The notes under the pieces are model-generated. The model did no database searches. It was not told the DNA's origin and saw nothing but the letters and a program-made list of their open reading frames with translations. Shown piece after piece: positions 45,374 through 54,723 of a DNA stretch of 64,000 nt (positions are counted from its first letter, which is position 1; each line of letters starts with the position of its first letter). The translations under genes were made by a program, and so were the position numbers. Origin of the DNA: Aliivibrio fischeri (GTDB lineage Bacteria; Pseudomonadota; Gammaproteobacteria; Enterobacterales; Vibrionaceae); assembly GCF_009727955.1 (NCBI RefSeq), contig NZ_WOBR01000001.1:43665-107664 (forward strand). The letters are read 5' to 3'.

Positions 45374-46357
45374 TTACCATTGTGGCATCAGTTCTAAAGG
45401 CGCATCGTTTAATGCGGCTATTTGTTCTTTAAATCCGAGTACCTGACTTTCCCAGTATTTTGCGTCGGCAAACCATGGAAATGCAATAGGAAAAGCAGGA
45501 TCTTGCCAACGTTTTGCAAGCCATGCCATGTAGTGCACCATTCGTAGACCACGTAAAGGTTCAATTAGTTTCAACTGGTTGTGGTCAAAATCGCAAAACT
45601 CAGAATAAGATTCCAACAAAATATCTAACTGAACAAGCTTATCTTGGCGATCACCATTTAACAGCATCCAGATATCTTGTGCGGCTGGGCCATTTCTGGC
45701 GTCATCCAAATCAACAAATAATGGACCATCACGCCATAAAATATTGCTAGGGTGACAATCACCGTGCAGTCGAATGGATTTACTTGGTTGCCAGTGTTGT
45801 TCGATTTGTTGAATCAACATATCCATATCAGAGAAAAAGCTATTTTCTAAATGTGTCGGGATAAACGAGCTGTTTTCTAATAGTTTTCTTGGTTGATACA
45901 AGTACTCATCTAGCCCTATTGTTGGACGATGTTGAAATAACTCGGATTCCCCTACTTTATGAATGCGGCCTAAAAAACGTCCCACCCACTCTAATTGATC
46001 AAAATTATCGACCTCAAATGTGCGGCCTCCTAAGCTGTCAAAAAGTGCAAACCAATAACCATTGGCTGAGTGTAGGGTTTTGCCGTTAATTTCCAATGGA
46101 GCAGCGATTGGAATATCTTGTTGAACAAGTTGTCGAGCAAATAAGTGTTCTTCAAGAATTTGCGCTTCAGACCAGCGTTGTGGACGATAAAACTTCACAA
46201 CATAACGACGTCGTTCTTCGTCGGTAAATTGATAGACACGGTTTTCATAACTGTTTAAAGCAAGAAAACCTGACTCTGCTCTAATGCCGATATCAGCAAG
46301 AGCATTCCAGAGTAAATCAGGGGTAAGCGTACTGAAATTAAAAGCGTGTTCAGACAT
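45374..46357 (-). CDS. srkA: Stress-response kinase A
   Basis: The product (327 residues from ATG 46357) is an APH-type Ser/Thr kinase. The catalytic loop HGDCHPSNILWRDG and metal site FVDLDDARNGPA are intact, and the N-terminal LNSYENRVYQF is diagnostic. In E. coli SrkA counters stress-induced death and is co-transcribed with dsbA under Cpx control; the same srkA-dsbA order is seen here. Two alternative in-frame starts lie 6 and 12 bases upstream. Confidence 0.92.
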   Translation of the reverse strand: MSEHAFNFSTLTPDLLWNALADIGIRAESGFLALNSYENRVYQFTDEERRRYVVKFYRPQRWSEAQILEEHLFARQLVQQDIPIAAPLEINGKTLHSANGYWFALFDSLGGRTFEVDNFDQLEWVGRFLGRIHKVGESELFQHRPTIGLDEYLYQPRKLLENSSFIPTHLENSFFSDMDMLIQQIEQHWQPSKSIRLHGDCHPSNILWRDGPLFVDLDDARNGPAAQDIWMLLNGDRQDKLVQLDILLESYSEFCDFDHNQLKLIEPLRGLRMVHYMAWLAKRWQDPAFPIAFPWFADAKYWESQVLGFKEQIAALNDAPLELMPQW

Positions 46358-46372
46358 AGTCATTCTCAATAA

Positions 46373-46395
46373 AAAAGGCTCATCATGAGCCTTTT
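46373..46395 (-). terminator. Terminator after ccoG
   Basis: AAAAGGCTCA and TGAGCCTTTT form a 10-bp stem around TCA. On the minus strand further Ts follow. Confidence 0.88.
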
Positions 46396-46413
46396 GTGTC
46401 AGTAATAAGGTGA

Positions 46414-47832
46414 TTATAGCTTTTTAAAGAATCGACTTTCAGCTTTTATCACTTGGCCATCAGAATTCGTTATTTCAAATTCAATTGTTGTGATGGTTTT
46501 ATTTAATTTGGTTTCACTTGCTCCTAAGCTTATAGGTAAGCTTAATACCTCACCGGCTTTAACATTCACACGTTGCTCTCCATACCAAGTAAGATTATCA
46601 ATGCCTGTTACATTAAGTTCGTATTCTTGAATTTGTTGGGTTTTATTAATGATTTTTAAGGTGTAAGTATTTTCGATTAAACCTGAACTGCTGACTCTGG
46701 CTAATTGGTTTCTATCGCGTAAAACATCTAGCCCCATAGGTTCTACCGTTGCTATTTGAGTAATAAATAGCCCTATCATCAGCAACATAACGACGCCATA
46801 ACCAATTAACTTTGGACGCAGAACATGAGTTTTATGTCCTGCTAATTTATGTTCAGTGGTATAGCTGATAAGGTTTTTGTCATATTTCATCTTATCCATG
46901 GTTTCGTTACACGCATCAATACAAGCGCCACAGTTAATGCATTCGTATTGCAGACCATCACGAATATCAATACCTGTCGGACAGACCTGTACACATAAAT
47001 TACAGTCAATGCAGTCGCCTAATCCTAATTCTTTTGGATCTTTTTTGCGTGAACGAGGACCACGAGTTTCCCCTCGTTTTGGGTCATAACCAACAATATA
47101 AGTGTCTTTATCAAACATGGCTGATTGGAAGCGAGCGTAAGGACACATATGCAAACAAACGATTGAACGCATCCACCCTGCGTTTCCATAAGTACAGCCA
47201 GCAAAGAAAAGAACCCAAAATGCAGGTAAAAAATCACTATTGAAAGTAAAAAAATCAACAACGAGTTCTTTTACAGGAACAAAATAACCGACAAAAGTAA
47301 TGCCTGTTGCAATGGCGATAGCAATCCATGCGAGGTGTTTGAGTGTTTTTCGAAGAAACAAGTTTGGGGTCATTTTCATTTGATCTTGTTTACGACGTTT
47401 GTTGGCTGAGCCTTCTAATTTTTCTTCAAACCAAATGTACATGAAAGTCCAAACGGTTTGTGGACACAAATAACCACACCATACTCGTCCTAAAAAAGTG
47501 GTGATAAAAAACAACCCAAAGGCTGCAATCACAAAAAGAAGCGCAAGAAGAGTCAGGTCTTGAGGGAAAAGAGTCGTACCAAAGAAGCTAAACTGCTGAT
47601 TTCCAATATCAAGTAAAATAGCTTGGCGCTCACCAAAGGAAATCCAAGGGGTGAGAATAAATAAGGCAAGGAGAAACCATGCTCCATAGCGGCGTAATTT
47701 TTGAAAAGTTCCTTTGCTTTGACGAACATAAATTCCAGAGCTTGGATTAAAGCGATCACTACTGGATTTGTGGGTCTTAGGGTTAAATTGCTTTGGAGTC
47801 ACATCCTTGATGTCTATTTTTTCCTGACTCAT
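46414..47832 (-). CDS. ccoG: Cytochrome c oxidase accessory protein CcoG (RdxA/FixG family)
   Basis: The 472-residue inner-membrane iron-sulfur protein has about five membrane helices. Two 4Fe-4S motifs (CIDCNLCVQVCP, then CINCGACIDAC) lie at about residues 265-310, and an Ig-like C-terminal domain follows. In the family it helps deliver copper to cbb3-type cytochrome oxidase. The rest of the cco genes are not in the window. A cruciform-forming sequence lies 28 bases upstream. Confidence 0.92.
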   Translation of the reverse strand: MSQEKIDIKDVTPKQFNPKTHKSSSDRFNPSSGIYVRQSKGTFQKLRRYGAWFLLALFILTPWISFGERQAILLDIGNQQFSFFGTTLFPQDLTLLALLFVIAAFGLFFITTFLGRVWCGYLCPQTVWTFMYIWFEEKLEGSANKRRKQDQMKMTPNLFLRKTLKHLAWIAIAIATGITFVGYFVPVKELVVDFFTFNSDFLPAFWVLFFAGCTYGNAGWMRSIVCLHMCPYARFQSAMFDKDTYIVGYDPKRGETRGPRSRKKDPKELGLGDCIDCNLCVQVCPTGIDIRDGLQYECINCGACIDACNETMDKMKYDKNLISYTTEHKLAGHKTHVLRPKLIGYGVVMLLMIGLFITQIATVEPMGLDVLRDRNQLARVSSSGLIENTYTLKIINKTQQIQEYELNVTGIDNLTWYGEQRVNVKAGEVLSLPISLGASETKLNKTITTIEFEITNSDGQVIKAESRFFKKL

Positions 47833-48000
47833 TATTCTTCCTAAATATTATTATTATGATACCAAGTGAGTAATGTTGAGCATTATTTTTTACTTGGTAA
47901 CTAGATGACATTGCGGATGAATTATAGCCTGATGACTAAAAGGAATACGTAAGAAGGTTCAAATTTAGTTAAAAAAGTGTGTTTTATTTGATAGGAAATC

Positions 48001-48026
48001 GATCTGGTTCGGTGACAAACCAGATC
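48001..48026 (-). terminator. Probable terminator after yihD
   Basis: GATCTGGTT and AACCAGATC form a 9-bp perfect stem around 8 bases. The T-tract on the minus strand is weak. Confidence 0.6.
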
Positions 48027-48043
48027 ATCGCATGGTGAGTTAC

Positions 48044-48307
48044 TTATAAAATCCCACGAGCTTTTAGAATTGCAGTTTTAAAATCATCTTCTTGGTCTTT
48101 AGCAAGACCTGGGATCATTTCTGTTTTTTCGCTATTACGCATTTTTAGGTGATAAATCAGAACATCGTCAGTAAGATCTTCTAATTTGCCTTCATATTTT
48201 GTTTCTTCTGCAAGTTTTACAATAAACTGCATAAGATTTAGTTCTGGTTCTTTTTTCCATTCAGGGTGAATTAATTCGATTAATTCATTTACGCGGTGAC
48301 ATTTCAT
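48044..48307 (-). CDS. yihD: YihD family protein (DUF1040)
   Basis: The 87-residue acidic protein is clearly orthologous to E. coli YihD ([13 protein letters not shown] at the start, [14 protein letters not shown] in the middle, [11 protein letters not shown] at the end). Its function is not established. It has a ribosome site AAGGAGAATG and its own terminator. In E. coli yihD is near dsbA and srkA, as here. Confidence 0.9.
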   Translation of the reverse strand: MKCHRVNELIELIHPEWKKEPELNLMQFIVKLAEETKYEGKLEDLTDDVLIYHLKMRNSEKTEMIPGLAKDQEDDFKTAILKARGIL

Positions 48308-48426
48308 TGAGCATTCTCCTTATAATTATTAGGGTTAGTATATATCAGTTATAAGGGATGTTAATACCAATTAGACTAAGTAAGTGGTCTGATAACGGTA
48401 CATAAAAAATGATTCTCAGAAAAGAA

Positions 48427-48454
48427 AAAAGCGCAACCAATAGGCTACGCTTTT
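48427..48454 (-). terminator. Terminator after the 55-codon gene
   Basis: On the minus strand AAAAGCGTAGCC and GGTTGCGCTTTT form a 12-bp stem with two wobble pairs around TATT, followed by more Ts. It begins 3 bases after the small gene's stop. Confidence 0.8.
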
Positions 48455-48457
48455 AAA

Positions 48458-48625
48458 TTATGCCGCACATGAAATTTCTTTTTCAGTTTCTGTTTTTTCT
48501 GAAACCACTAAAGTCATTTCAGGTACGTTCTTTTTCGCAACAGCTGCTTTTACAAAGTGGCTGCGACGACGATCCACGCTATGAGTTGAAGCAGAGCGTG
48601 AGAACCTGACAGTCATAGGACGCAT
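48458..48625 (-). CDS. Unrecognised 55-residue protein
   Basis: This short gene starts MRPMTVRFSRSASTHSVDRR. The N-terminal half is very basic (five Arg between residues 2 and 21, three of them consecutive). The C-terminal half turns acidic and Lys/Glu/Thr-rich and ends Ser-Cys-Ala-Ala. There is no membrane segment or known motif that I recognise. A GAGAT site lies about 6 bases before the ATG, and a strong terminator directly follows the stop. That pairing makes it a likely gene. A nucleic-acid or ribosome-associated role is only a guess from charge. Confidence 0.6.
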   Translation of the reverse strand: MRPMTVRFSRSASTHSVDRRRSHFVKAAVAKKNVPEMTLVVSEKTETEKEISCAA

Positions 48626-48865
48626 TATCTATCTCTATAGTCAGGCACTTCCTTGGCCAAATTAATGACCTAACTATTTATGAGTTACATCAAGGTGAAA
48701 CTCTTTTTAGCTTTCGCCAATCCAAATAAATAGTCAGGATAATGTGTTTAAAAAACACCCTATAAGGGTAACATAAACTGTCAATTAGTCGAGGTGCATC
48801 TCAGCGTAATTATGATAACTGAGTAATAATAAGAGCATAAAACATGGATTGGTTAGGAGATAAAA
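48626..48865. other. Intergenic region upstream of two divergent genes
   Basis: The region must hold promoters for the 55-codon gene (minus) and the Spo0M-like gene (plus). ATAGTCAGG occurs twice (48639 and 48752) as a short direct repeat. A weak hairpin GAGTT...AACTC followed by TTTTT lies at about 48681-48706. I see no further gene. Confidence 0.4.
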
Positions 48866-49654
48866 ATGTCTTTTTTTAAAAAAACGTTAGCGTCATTAGG
48901 CATTGGTTCTGCAAACGTGGATACGATCATTCACCATGAAGTTTTGATTCCAGGACAAAAAGCTCAAGTAACCATCGAAGTTACTGGCGGTGCAACGGCT
49001 CAAGATATTGATAATATTGATTTGAAATTATGTTGTCAGTACAAAAAAGAGGTTCATCGTAAAAGTGAAAACGGTTCACAAACCCAAATTATTAAACAAA
49101 CTCATGTGTTAGCAGATTGGAGTTTGCCTTATGCGTTTACGATAGAGCCAAAACAAGAGCGTAAATTTGAATTGGAATTAGACCTTCCATTAAACACACC
49201 AATTACGATTGGTGATGCCAAAGTGTGGGTTCAAACAGGGTTAGATATCTCTCTTGGTTTAGATCCTACTGATAAAGATCCGATTACTGTTCGCCCTGAT
49301 GATCTCTTTGATGGTGTATTAACTGCTTTAGAAACCGAAGGATTACGAATTCGCCAAGTTGAGTGTGAATTCATTAAAGGGTTTGATTTACCTTTTGTTC
49401 AAGAGTTTGAGTTCGTACCATTCGATGGTCCTTATCATGGTCGTTGGCGAGAGCTTGAAATGATTGCTCATAGAGCGGCTGATGAGCTGCAATTATGGTT
49501 CGAGATAGATAGAAGGCACCAAGGTGGGGCTTTAGGTTTATTATCCTCAATGCTTGGACGTGGTGAATTAAAAAGAAAATTAAGCCTACCAACTCGTTTA
49601 ACGCCAGAAGAAGCCGGAAAGCAAGTAATTGATTTCTTAAATCAAACCACCTAA
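48866..49654 (+). CDS. Spo0M-like arrestin-fold protein
   Basis: The 262-residue soluble protein starts MSFFKKTLASLGIGSANVDTII and has an arrestin-like beta-sandwich N-terminal part with GQKAQVTIEVTGG and KLCCQYKKEV. This resembles Spo0M (SpoOM) proteins, named for sporulation control in Bacillus but found widely in non-sporing bacteria including Vibrio. Its role there is unclear. A good TTAGGAG ribosome site precedes the ATG. It stands alone. Confidence 0.78.
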   Translation: MSFFKKTLASLGIGSANVDTIIHHEVLIPGQKAQVTIEVTGGATAQDIDNIDLKLCCQYKKEVHRKSENGSQTQIIKQTHVLADWSLPYAFTIEPKQERKFELELDLPLNTPITIGDAKVWVQTGLDISLGLDPTDKDPITVRPDDLFDGVLTALETEGLRIRQVECEFIKGFDLPFVQEFEFVPFDGPYHGRWRELEMIAHRAADELQLWFEIDRRHQGGALGLLSSMLGRGELKRKLSLPTRLTPEEAGKQVIDFLNQTT

Positions 49655-49674
49655 TTGATAGGTTTGATGAAAAA

Positions 49675-49716
49675 ATGACACATTTAAGCTTACAACTGTA
49701 CGCTTAAATGTGTCAT
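49675..49716 (-). terminator. Perfect 15-bp inverted repeat with leftward T-tract
   Basis: ATGACACATTTAAGC and its exact complement flank a 12-base loop. Read on the minus strand it is followed by six Ts, so as a terminator it faces left. Read on the plus strand there is no T-tract, though it could still protect the 3' end of the Spo0M-like message. Confidence 0.6.
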
Positions 49717-49752
49717 ACTGATCTTATCGAGTAATCACTCTATGAGATAATT

Positions 49753-50400
49753 ATGCCTACCTCCGCTCCATATTCAAAAAAAGAAGAATTAGCGAACAGT
49801 TTAAGCCATGCTTTAGGGATGGTTTTTGGTGTTGTTGCTTTAATCTTATTGCTTTTAAAAGCCAATACAGTCAATGCTGATTGGTTAACCATAACCAGTA
49901 TGTCTGTTTATGGTGCGAGTATTATTTTACTTTTTTTAGCGTCGACGCTTTACCATTCTATTGCCGCACCTAAAGCGAAAAGATTATTAAAAACCTTGGA
50001 TCATTGTGCAATTTTTCTTTTGATTGCAGGTAGTTATACACCCTATTTATTGGTGAGTTTGAGAACACCATTAGCCTACTGGTTGATGGGCGTTATTTGG
50101 GCTATTGCGCTTATCGGCATTATTGGAAAAATTGTATTTGTATATCGATTTAAAAAATTGTCGCTAATTACTTATCTCATTATGGGATGGTTATCAGTGA
50201 TTGCTGTGTATCAATTGGTTATTCATATTGATATTAATGGCGTGATTTTATTGGGGCTTGGTGGCGTAATTTACTCTTTAGGGGTTATTTTTTATGTCTC
50301 GAAAAAGATCCCATACAACCATGCTATTTGGCATCTGTTTGTTTTAGGTGGCTGCATTACTCAATTCTTTTCAATTTATTATTACGTAAAGCCGGTTTAA
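49753..50400 (+). CDS. trhA: Hemolysin III family membrane protein (TrhA/YqfA)
   Basis: The 215-residue protein has seven hydrophobic segments and the PAQR/hemolysin III motifs: SHALG in the first cytoplasmic part, STLYHS, DHCAIFLLIAGSYTPY, and the C-terminal HAIWHLFVLGG with paired His. These residues form a buried metal site in the family. In E. coli the protein affects membrane energetics and lipid homeostasis; true hemolysis is doubtful. Confidence 0.88.
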   Translation: MPTSAPYSKKEELANSLSHALGMVFGVVALILLLLKANTVNADWLTITSMSVYGASIILLFLASTLYHSIAAPKAKRLLKTLDHCAIFLLIAGSYTPYLLVSLRTPLAYWLMGVIWAIALIGIIGKIVFVYRFKKLSLITYLIMGWLSVIAVYQLVIHIDINGVILLGLGGVIYSLGVIFYVSKKIPYNHAIWHLFVLGGCITQFFSIYYYVKPV

Positions 50401-50415
50401 TACCTGTTTATAAAT

Positions 50416-50449
50416 AAAAATGGCCTAGTAGAAATACTAGGCCATTTTT
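50416..50449. terminator. Bidirectional terminator between trhA and trkH
   Basis: AAAAATGGCCTAGTA and TACTAGGCCATTTTT form a perfect 15-bp stem with a GAAA loop. It serves convergent genes. Confidence 0.95.
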
Positions 50450-50489
50450 CATTGTTACTGTGTTATCCGTTAGTGAGTTAAATTTAATA

Positions 50490-51935
50490 TTAACCCTTCC
50501 AAAAGGCTGGGAAGAATAGAACCAATACGGTTAAAATTTCTAATCGCCCCATTAACATTCCAATACTGAGTATCCATTTTGCCGTATCTGGTAGTGTGGC
50601 AAAGTTACCTGTTGGACCAACAATATGCCCCATCCCCGGACCTACGTTAGCAACAGCTGTAACGGCACTGGTGATGCTCGTTACGGGATCGAGCCCTAAG
50701 CTACCTAATAATGCTGAGATGATGATGATGGTTAATAGGAAGGTAAAGACAAGCGCAACAACCGAACGTGCAATGTCATCGGTTACTGGACGGCCATTAT
50801 AACGTTGAACAAAGATCCCTGATGGGTGGATCAGTTTCATCATTTGTTTATTCAACATGGTTGATGCAATCTGGAATCGGAAGATCTTTATACCACCTGC
50901 AGTCGAGCCTGAACATGCACCTGTTAGCATAACAAAAGCAAAGATGATGGCTGGAAATGCGCCCCATGATGTAAAGTCATCCAAACCAAAACCGGTTGTA
51001 GTTACAACAGAAATGATATTAAACACTGATACACGTAACGCATCCATAATGGCATAGTCATTATGAATCACTAACCAAATCGCAACTAATAAGCTGGTGA
51101 TTAATACTAATTTTAGAAACCCAACGACCTGAGCATCTTTAAAGAGAACTTTGGGATCGCGCTTTTTAAGTACTTGAATAAAGAGTAAGAAAGGCAAACC
51201 ACCTGCAAACATAAAGAATGATGCTACCCAGTGCGTGCTATTTGAAAAACGATTCATTGAACTATCAGAGGTGGAGTATCCTCCTGTGGATAGCGTAGTA
51301 AATGCGTGGTTTATGGCTTCAAATGGTGTCATCCCTGTCACTAAATAGCTTAAGAAACACAGCAAGGTTAAGCTTAAATACACATTCACTATGTATTTGG
51401 CGACATATTTGGTTCTCGGGGCGCTTTTATCTGACCAATCAGAAGATTCCGTTTGGAACAGTCGCATACCACCTACATTAAGCATAGGTAAGATGGCTAC
51501 CGCCATTACAATAAAACCTACACCACCTAGCCACTGTAGCGTTGAACGCCATAATAAAATACTTGGTGCCATATCATCTAACCCACTAAGCACTGTTGAA
51601 CCTGTTGTTGTGATGCCTGACATGGTTTCAAAGTAAGCGTCGGTAAAGCTGATGTGGTTAATAAACACAAAAGGAAGTGCAGCGAAAGCACTTGCAATGG
51701 TCCACACAAGTGTTGTTATTAAAAACATATCCCGCACGTTCATTTTAAACTGTTTACTGCGGCCCAAAGTTAAACAAGCAAATGCCACTATGTGAGTAAT
51801 GGCAACCGCTTGTCCAAATTCGATAAAACCACCAGTACCTGTAAACAGTGCTACGAGTGTCGGGATATACATAAATAGGGCGAGTTTTGATAAAACAAGC
51901 CCTATTACAAATAGGATCGGTTTGTAGTTAACCAT
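50490..51935 (-). CDS. trkH: Trk potassium uptake channel subunit TrkH
   Basis: The 481-residue membrane protein has four pore-loop repeats whose filter glycines are visible in TTTGSTV, LSTGGYS, TTTGFG and ANVGPGMG. The third-repeat membrane loop that gates the pore lies at GACSGSTAGG. It conducts K+ under control of TrkA, which is encoded 2 bases upstream in the same operon. Confidence 0.96.
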   Translation of the reverse strand: MVNYKPILFVIGLVLSKLALFMYIPTLVALFTGTGGFIEFGQAVAITHIVAFACLTLGRSKQFKMNVRDMFLITTLVWTIASAFAALPFVFINHISFTDAYFETMSGITTTGSTVLSGLDDMAPSILLWRSTLQWLGGVGFIVMAVAILPMLNVGGMRLFQTESSDWSDKSAPRTKYVAKYIVNVYLSLTLLCFLSYLVTGMTPFEAINHAFTTLSTGGYSTSDSSMNRFSNSTHWVASFFMFAGGLPFLLFIQVLKKRDPKVLFKDAQVVGFLKLVLITSLLVAIWLVIHNDYAIMDALRVSVFNIISVVTTTGFGLDDFTSWGAFPAIIFAFVMLTGACSGSTAGGIKIFRFQIASTMLNKQMMKLIHPSGIFVQRYNGRPVTDDIARSVVALVFTFLLTIIIISALLGSLGLDPVTSITSAVTAVANVGPGMGHIVGPTGNFATLPDTAKWILSIGMLMGRLEILTVLVLFFPAFWKG

Positions 51936-51937
51936 AA

Positions 51938-53314
51938 TTATAAGAAGAACGGACTCGGTTGGAATAAGCGTTCTACATCCTGAACGTATTTCTTATCCAC
52001 TAGGAACATAACAACGTGATCATCCTGCTCTATCACGGTCTTATCGTGAGCGATTAATACTTCTTCGCCTCGAACAATTGCACCAATGGTTGTGCCCGGT
52101 GGCAGTTTAATATTTTGAACTTCTCTACCAACCACTTTTGATGTGGTTTCATCACCATGTGCAATGGCCTCAATCGCTTCGGCTGCACCACGACGAAGAG
52201 AAGATACGTTAACGATATCAGCACGACGAACATGCGTTAATAGCGCTGAAATTGTCGCTTGCTGTGGAGAGATCGCCACATCAATAACGCCACCTTGAAC
52301 TAAATCAACATAAGCGCCACGTTGAATCAATACCATGACTTTCTTAGCACCCATGCGTTTTGCTAGCATGGCTGACATGATATTGGCTTCATCTTCGTTA
52401 GTGACAGCGATGAAAACATCAACTTGATCGATGTGTTCTTCACTTAGTAACTCTTGGTCTGCTGCATCACCACAAAATACAATGCTTTCTTCAAGCAGTT
52501 CAGATAACTCTTCTGCTCGTTTCATATTACGTTCAATCAGTTTAACGCTGTAGTTTTGCTCTAAGCGTCTCGCAAGACCTGCACCGATATTACCGCCACC
52601 AACAATCATAATTCGTTTGTATGGACGCTCTAAACGCTGTAATTCACTCATTACTGCACGGATATGGTTACTTGCAGCAACAAAGAATACTTCATCGTCA
52701 GCTTCGATAACGGTCGTTCCCTGAGGACGAATTGGTCGGCCTTGACGGAAAATAGCCGCAACACGAGTATCAATATGAGGCATGTGATCACGAAGTGCGG
52801 ATAACGCATTACCGACGAGAGGACCACCGTAATAGGCTTTAACAGCAACAAGACTTACTTTCTTCTCTGCAAAGCTGGCTACTTGAAGTGCTCCTGGGTA
52901 TTCGATTAAGCGTTCGATGTATCCAGTAACGAGTTCTTCTGGAGCGATCAAATGATCAACTGGAATCGCATCAGATTGGAAAAGGCGTTCTTTTTCTCTT
53001 AAATATTCAGGAGAACGAATACGAGCAATACGGTTTGGTGTATTAAATACAGTAAATGCAATTTGACAGGCGATCATGTTCGTTTCGTCGGAATTAGTGA
53101 CGGCAACTAACATATCGGCATCTTGTGCACCGGCTTCTCTTAATGTATCTGGGTGACTAGCAAACCCTTGAACTACACGTAAATCGTATTTATCTTGCAA
53201 CTCACGCAGTCGTTCAGAGCTCTTATCAACAACCGTAATATCGTTGTTTTCGCCCACCAAGTTCTCAGCTAATGTGCCGCCTACTTGACCTGCACCTAAG
53301 ATGATGATTTTCAT
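51938..53314 (-). CDS. trkA: Trk potassium uptake regulator TrkA
   Basis: The 458-residue cytoplasmic protein has two RCK modules. Each has a Rossmann fold ([16 protein letters not shown] at residue 3, and [17 protein letters not shown] near residue 234) followed by an RCK-C domain. It binds nucleotides and gates TrkH. It lies 24 bases after rsmB in the def-fmt-rsmB-trkA-trkH string. Confidence 0.96.
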   Translation of the reverse strand: MKIIILGAGQVGGTLAENLVGENNDITVVDKSSERLRELQDKYDLRVVQGFASHPDTLREAGAQDADMLVAVTNSDETNMIACQIAFTVFNTPNRIARIRSPEYLREKERLFQSDAIPVDHLIAPEELVTGYIERLIEYPGALQVASFAEKKVSLVAVKAYYGGPLVGNALSALRDHMPHIDTRVAAIFRQGRPIRPQGTTVIEADDEVFFVAASNHIRAVMSELQRLERPYKRIMIVGGGNIGAGLARRLEQNYSVKLIERNMKRAEELSELLEESIVFCGDAADQELLSEEHIDQVDVFIAVTNEDEANIMSAMLAKRMGAKKVMVLIQRGAYVDLVQGGVIDVAISPQQATISALLTHVRRADIVNVSSLRRGAAEAIEAIAHGDETTSKVVGREVQNIKLPPGTTIGAIVRGEEVLIAHDKTVIEQDDHVVMFLVDKKYVQDVERLFQPSPFFL

Positions 53315-53338
53315 ACCGTTTGCTCGCTCGTATTCCGA

Positions 53339-54619
53339 TTAGGCTTTTTGTAGAACAGCGTAGTAGAAGCCGTCCATATTCTCTTCACCTGGAAGAATTT
53401 GACGTCCTGGTTTTTCAGGATCTGTATTATCAATTAACGTTGCATCACTTGTACGTGTTAAAAACGCTTTTACTTGATCGCAGTTTTCTAAAGGCGTAAT
53501 TGAACAAGTCGCGTAAACCATGGTACCGCCAGACTTTAACTGTAGCCACATAGCATCAAAGATTTCACTTTGCAGTTCAGCCAATGCTTTAATGTCTTCA
53601 GAACGACGTAACCACTTGATGTCAGGGTGACGACGAATAACCCCTGTTGCAGAACAAGGAGCATCTAATAAAATGCGATCAAATTGTTCGCCTTTCCACC
53701 ACTCTTCTGGATGACGAGCATCACCACAAATAACTTGTGCTTTAAGGTTTAAACGCTCTAAGTTTTCATAAACTCGTTTTAAACGTGTTTCATCACAATC
53801 AATGGCAACCACACTTGTATCTTGTGTGCGCTCTAAAATGTGCGCGGTTTTACCACCAGGAGCCGCACAGCAATCAAGAATTAATTCGCCATCTTGAGGT
53901 TGTAGGTACTCTGCTGATAATTGAGCAGCAGCATCTTGTACCGATACCCAACCTTGTTCAAAGCCAGGAAGTGTATAGACATCACGCGCTTTATCTAATA
54001 GCAGAGCATCCGTCGCTTGGCTGTGTGGCGTAACACTGATCTCTTCTTTTTCAAGTAGAGCTATATATTCATCACGAGTGTGGTGTTGGCTATTAACACG
54101 TAACCACATTGGTGCTTTACTGTTATTGGCTTCAACAATATTTTCCCATTGTTCTGGGTAAGCTTGTTGTAGCATTTTCAATAACCAGCCCGGATGACCA
54201 TATTTACCTGAGTCATGACTTACTGATTTCGCATCCAACTCTTCTTGGCTACGTTGATAATTGCGTAATACCGCATTGATCAGTCCACGTAGTTTTGGAC
54301 CTTTTAAATTCTTTGTACCTTCAACGGTTTCCGCTACTGCTGCGTGTGCAGGAATACGCATGAAACTCAGTTGGTAAATACCCACAAGAATTAGATGATG
54401 GAATACTCGTTGTTTTCCCTTTAATGGCTTATCCATTAATGATTGAGCAACAGACTCTAAACGAGGAAGAAAGCGCAGTACGCCATAGCAGATCTCTTGC
54501 AGTAAAGCTTGGTCACGAGGTTTGATCTCAGATTGAGCTTTTGGAAGCGCTGAAGAGAGAGAATGACCCTGATCGACAACTTGATAAATAACTTTGGCTG
54601 CCGCAGCACGAACGTTCAT
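53339..54619 (-). CDS. rsmB: 16S rRNA m5C967 methyltransferase RsmB
   Basis: The product (426 residues from ATG 54619, with GGTGA upstream) has an N-terminal NusB-like RNA-binding domain ([15 protein letters not shown]) and a C-terminal SAM domain. The two cysteines of the m5C mechanism are in DAPCSATG and [11 protein letters not shown], and the SAM site is [13 protein letters not shown]. The longer frame starting at 54694 runs through terminator-like hairpins and is not used. Confidence 0.96.
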   Translation of the reverse strand: MNVRAAAAKVIYQVVDQGHSLSSALPKAQSEIKPRDQALLQEICYGVLRFLPRLESVAQSLMDKPLKGKQRVFHHLILVGIYQLSFMRIPAHAAVAETVEGTKNLKGPKLRGLINAVLRNYQRSQEELDAKSVSHDSGKYGHPGWLLKMLQQAYPEQWENIVEANNSKAPMWLRVNSQHHTRDEYIALLEKEEISVTPHSQATDALLLDKARDVYTLPGFEQGWVSVQDAAAQLSAEYLQPQDGELILDCCAAPGGKTAHILERTQDTSVVAIDCDETRLKRVYENLERLNLKAQVICGDARHPEEWWKGEQFDRILLDAPCSATGVIRRHPDIKWLRRSEDIKALAELQSEIFDAMWLQLKSGGTMVYATCSITPLENCDQVKAFLTRTSDATLIDNTDPEKPGRQILPGEENMDGFYYAVLQKA

Positions 54620-54651
54620 GTCATCACCTAAAATATGGTTGGCAAAAATAA

Positions 54652-54706
54652 AAAGGCAAATACGATATTTGCCATTTAAAAACGAAGGTGGCAATTATGC
54701 CACCTT
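54652..54706 (-). terminator. Two tandem hairpins between fmt and rsmB
   Basis: AAGGTGGCA with TGCCACCTT (54685-54706, around ATTA) and GGCAAATA with TATTTGCC (about 54655-54673) lie end to end. The first has a T run on the plus-strand side only. They may reduce read-through from fmt into rsmB or stabilise mRNA ends. Confidence 0.6.
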
Positions 54707-54723
54707 TTTATATTTTTGAAGAA

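Noticed and set aside
48681..48706. Possible small-RNA terminator (GAGTT...AACTC then TTTTT)
   Set aside because: The stem is short with a mismatch and no promoter was identified, so an sRNA is not supported.
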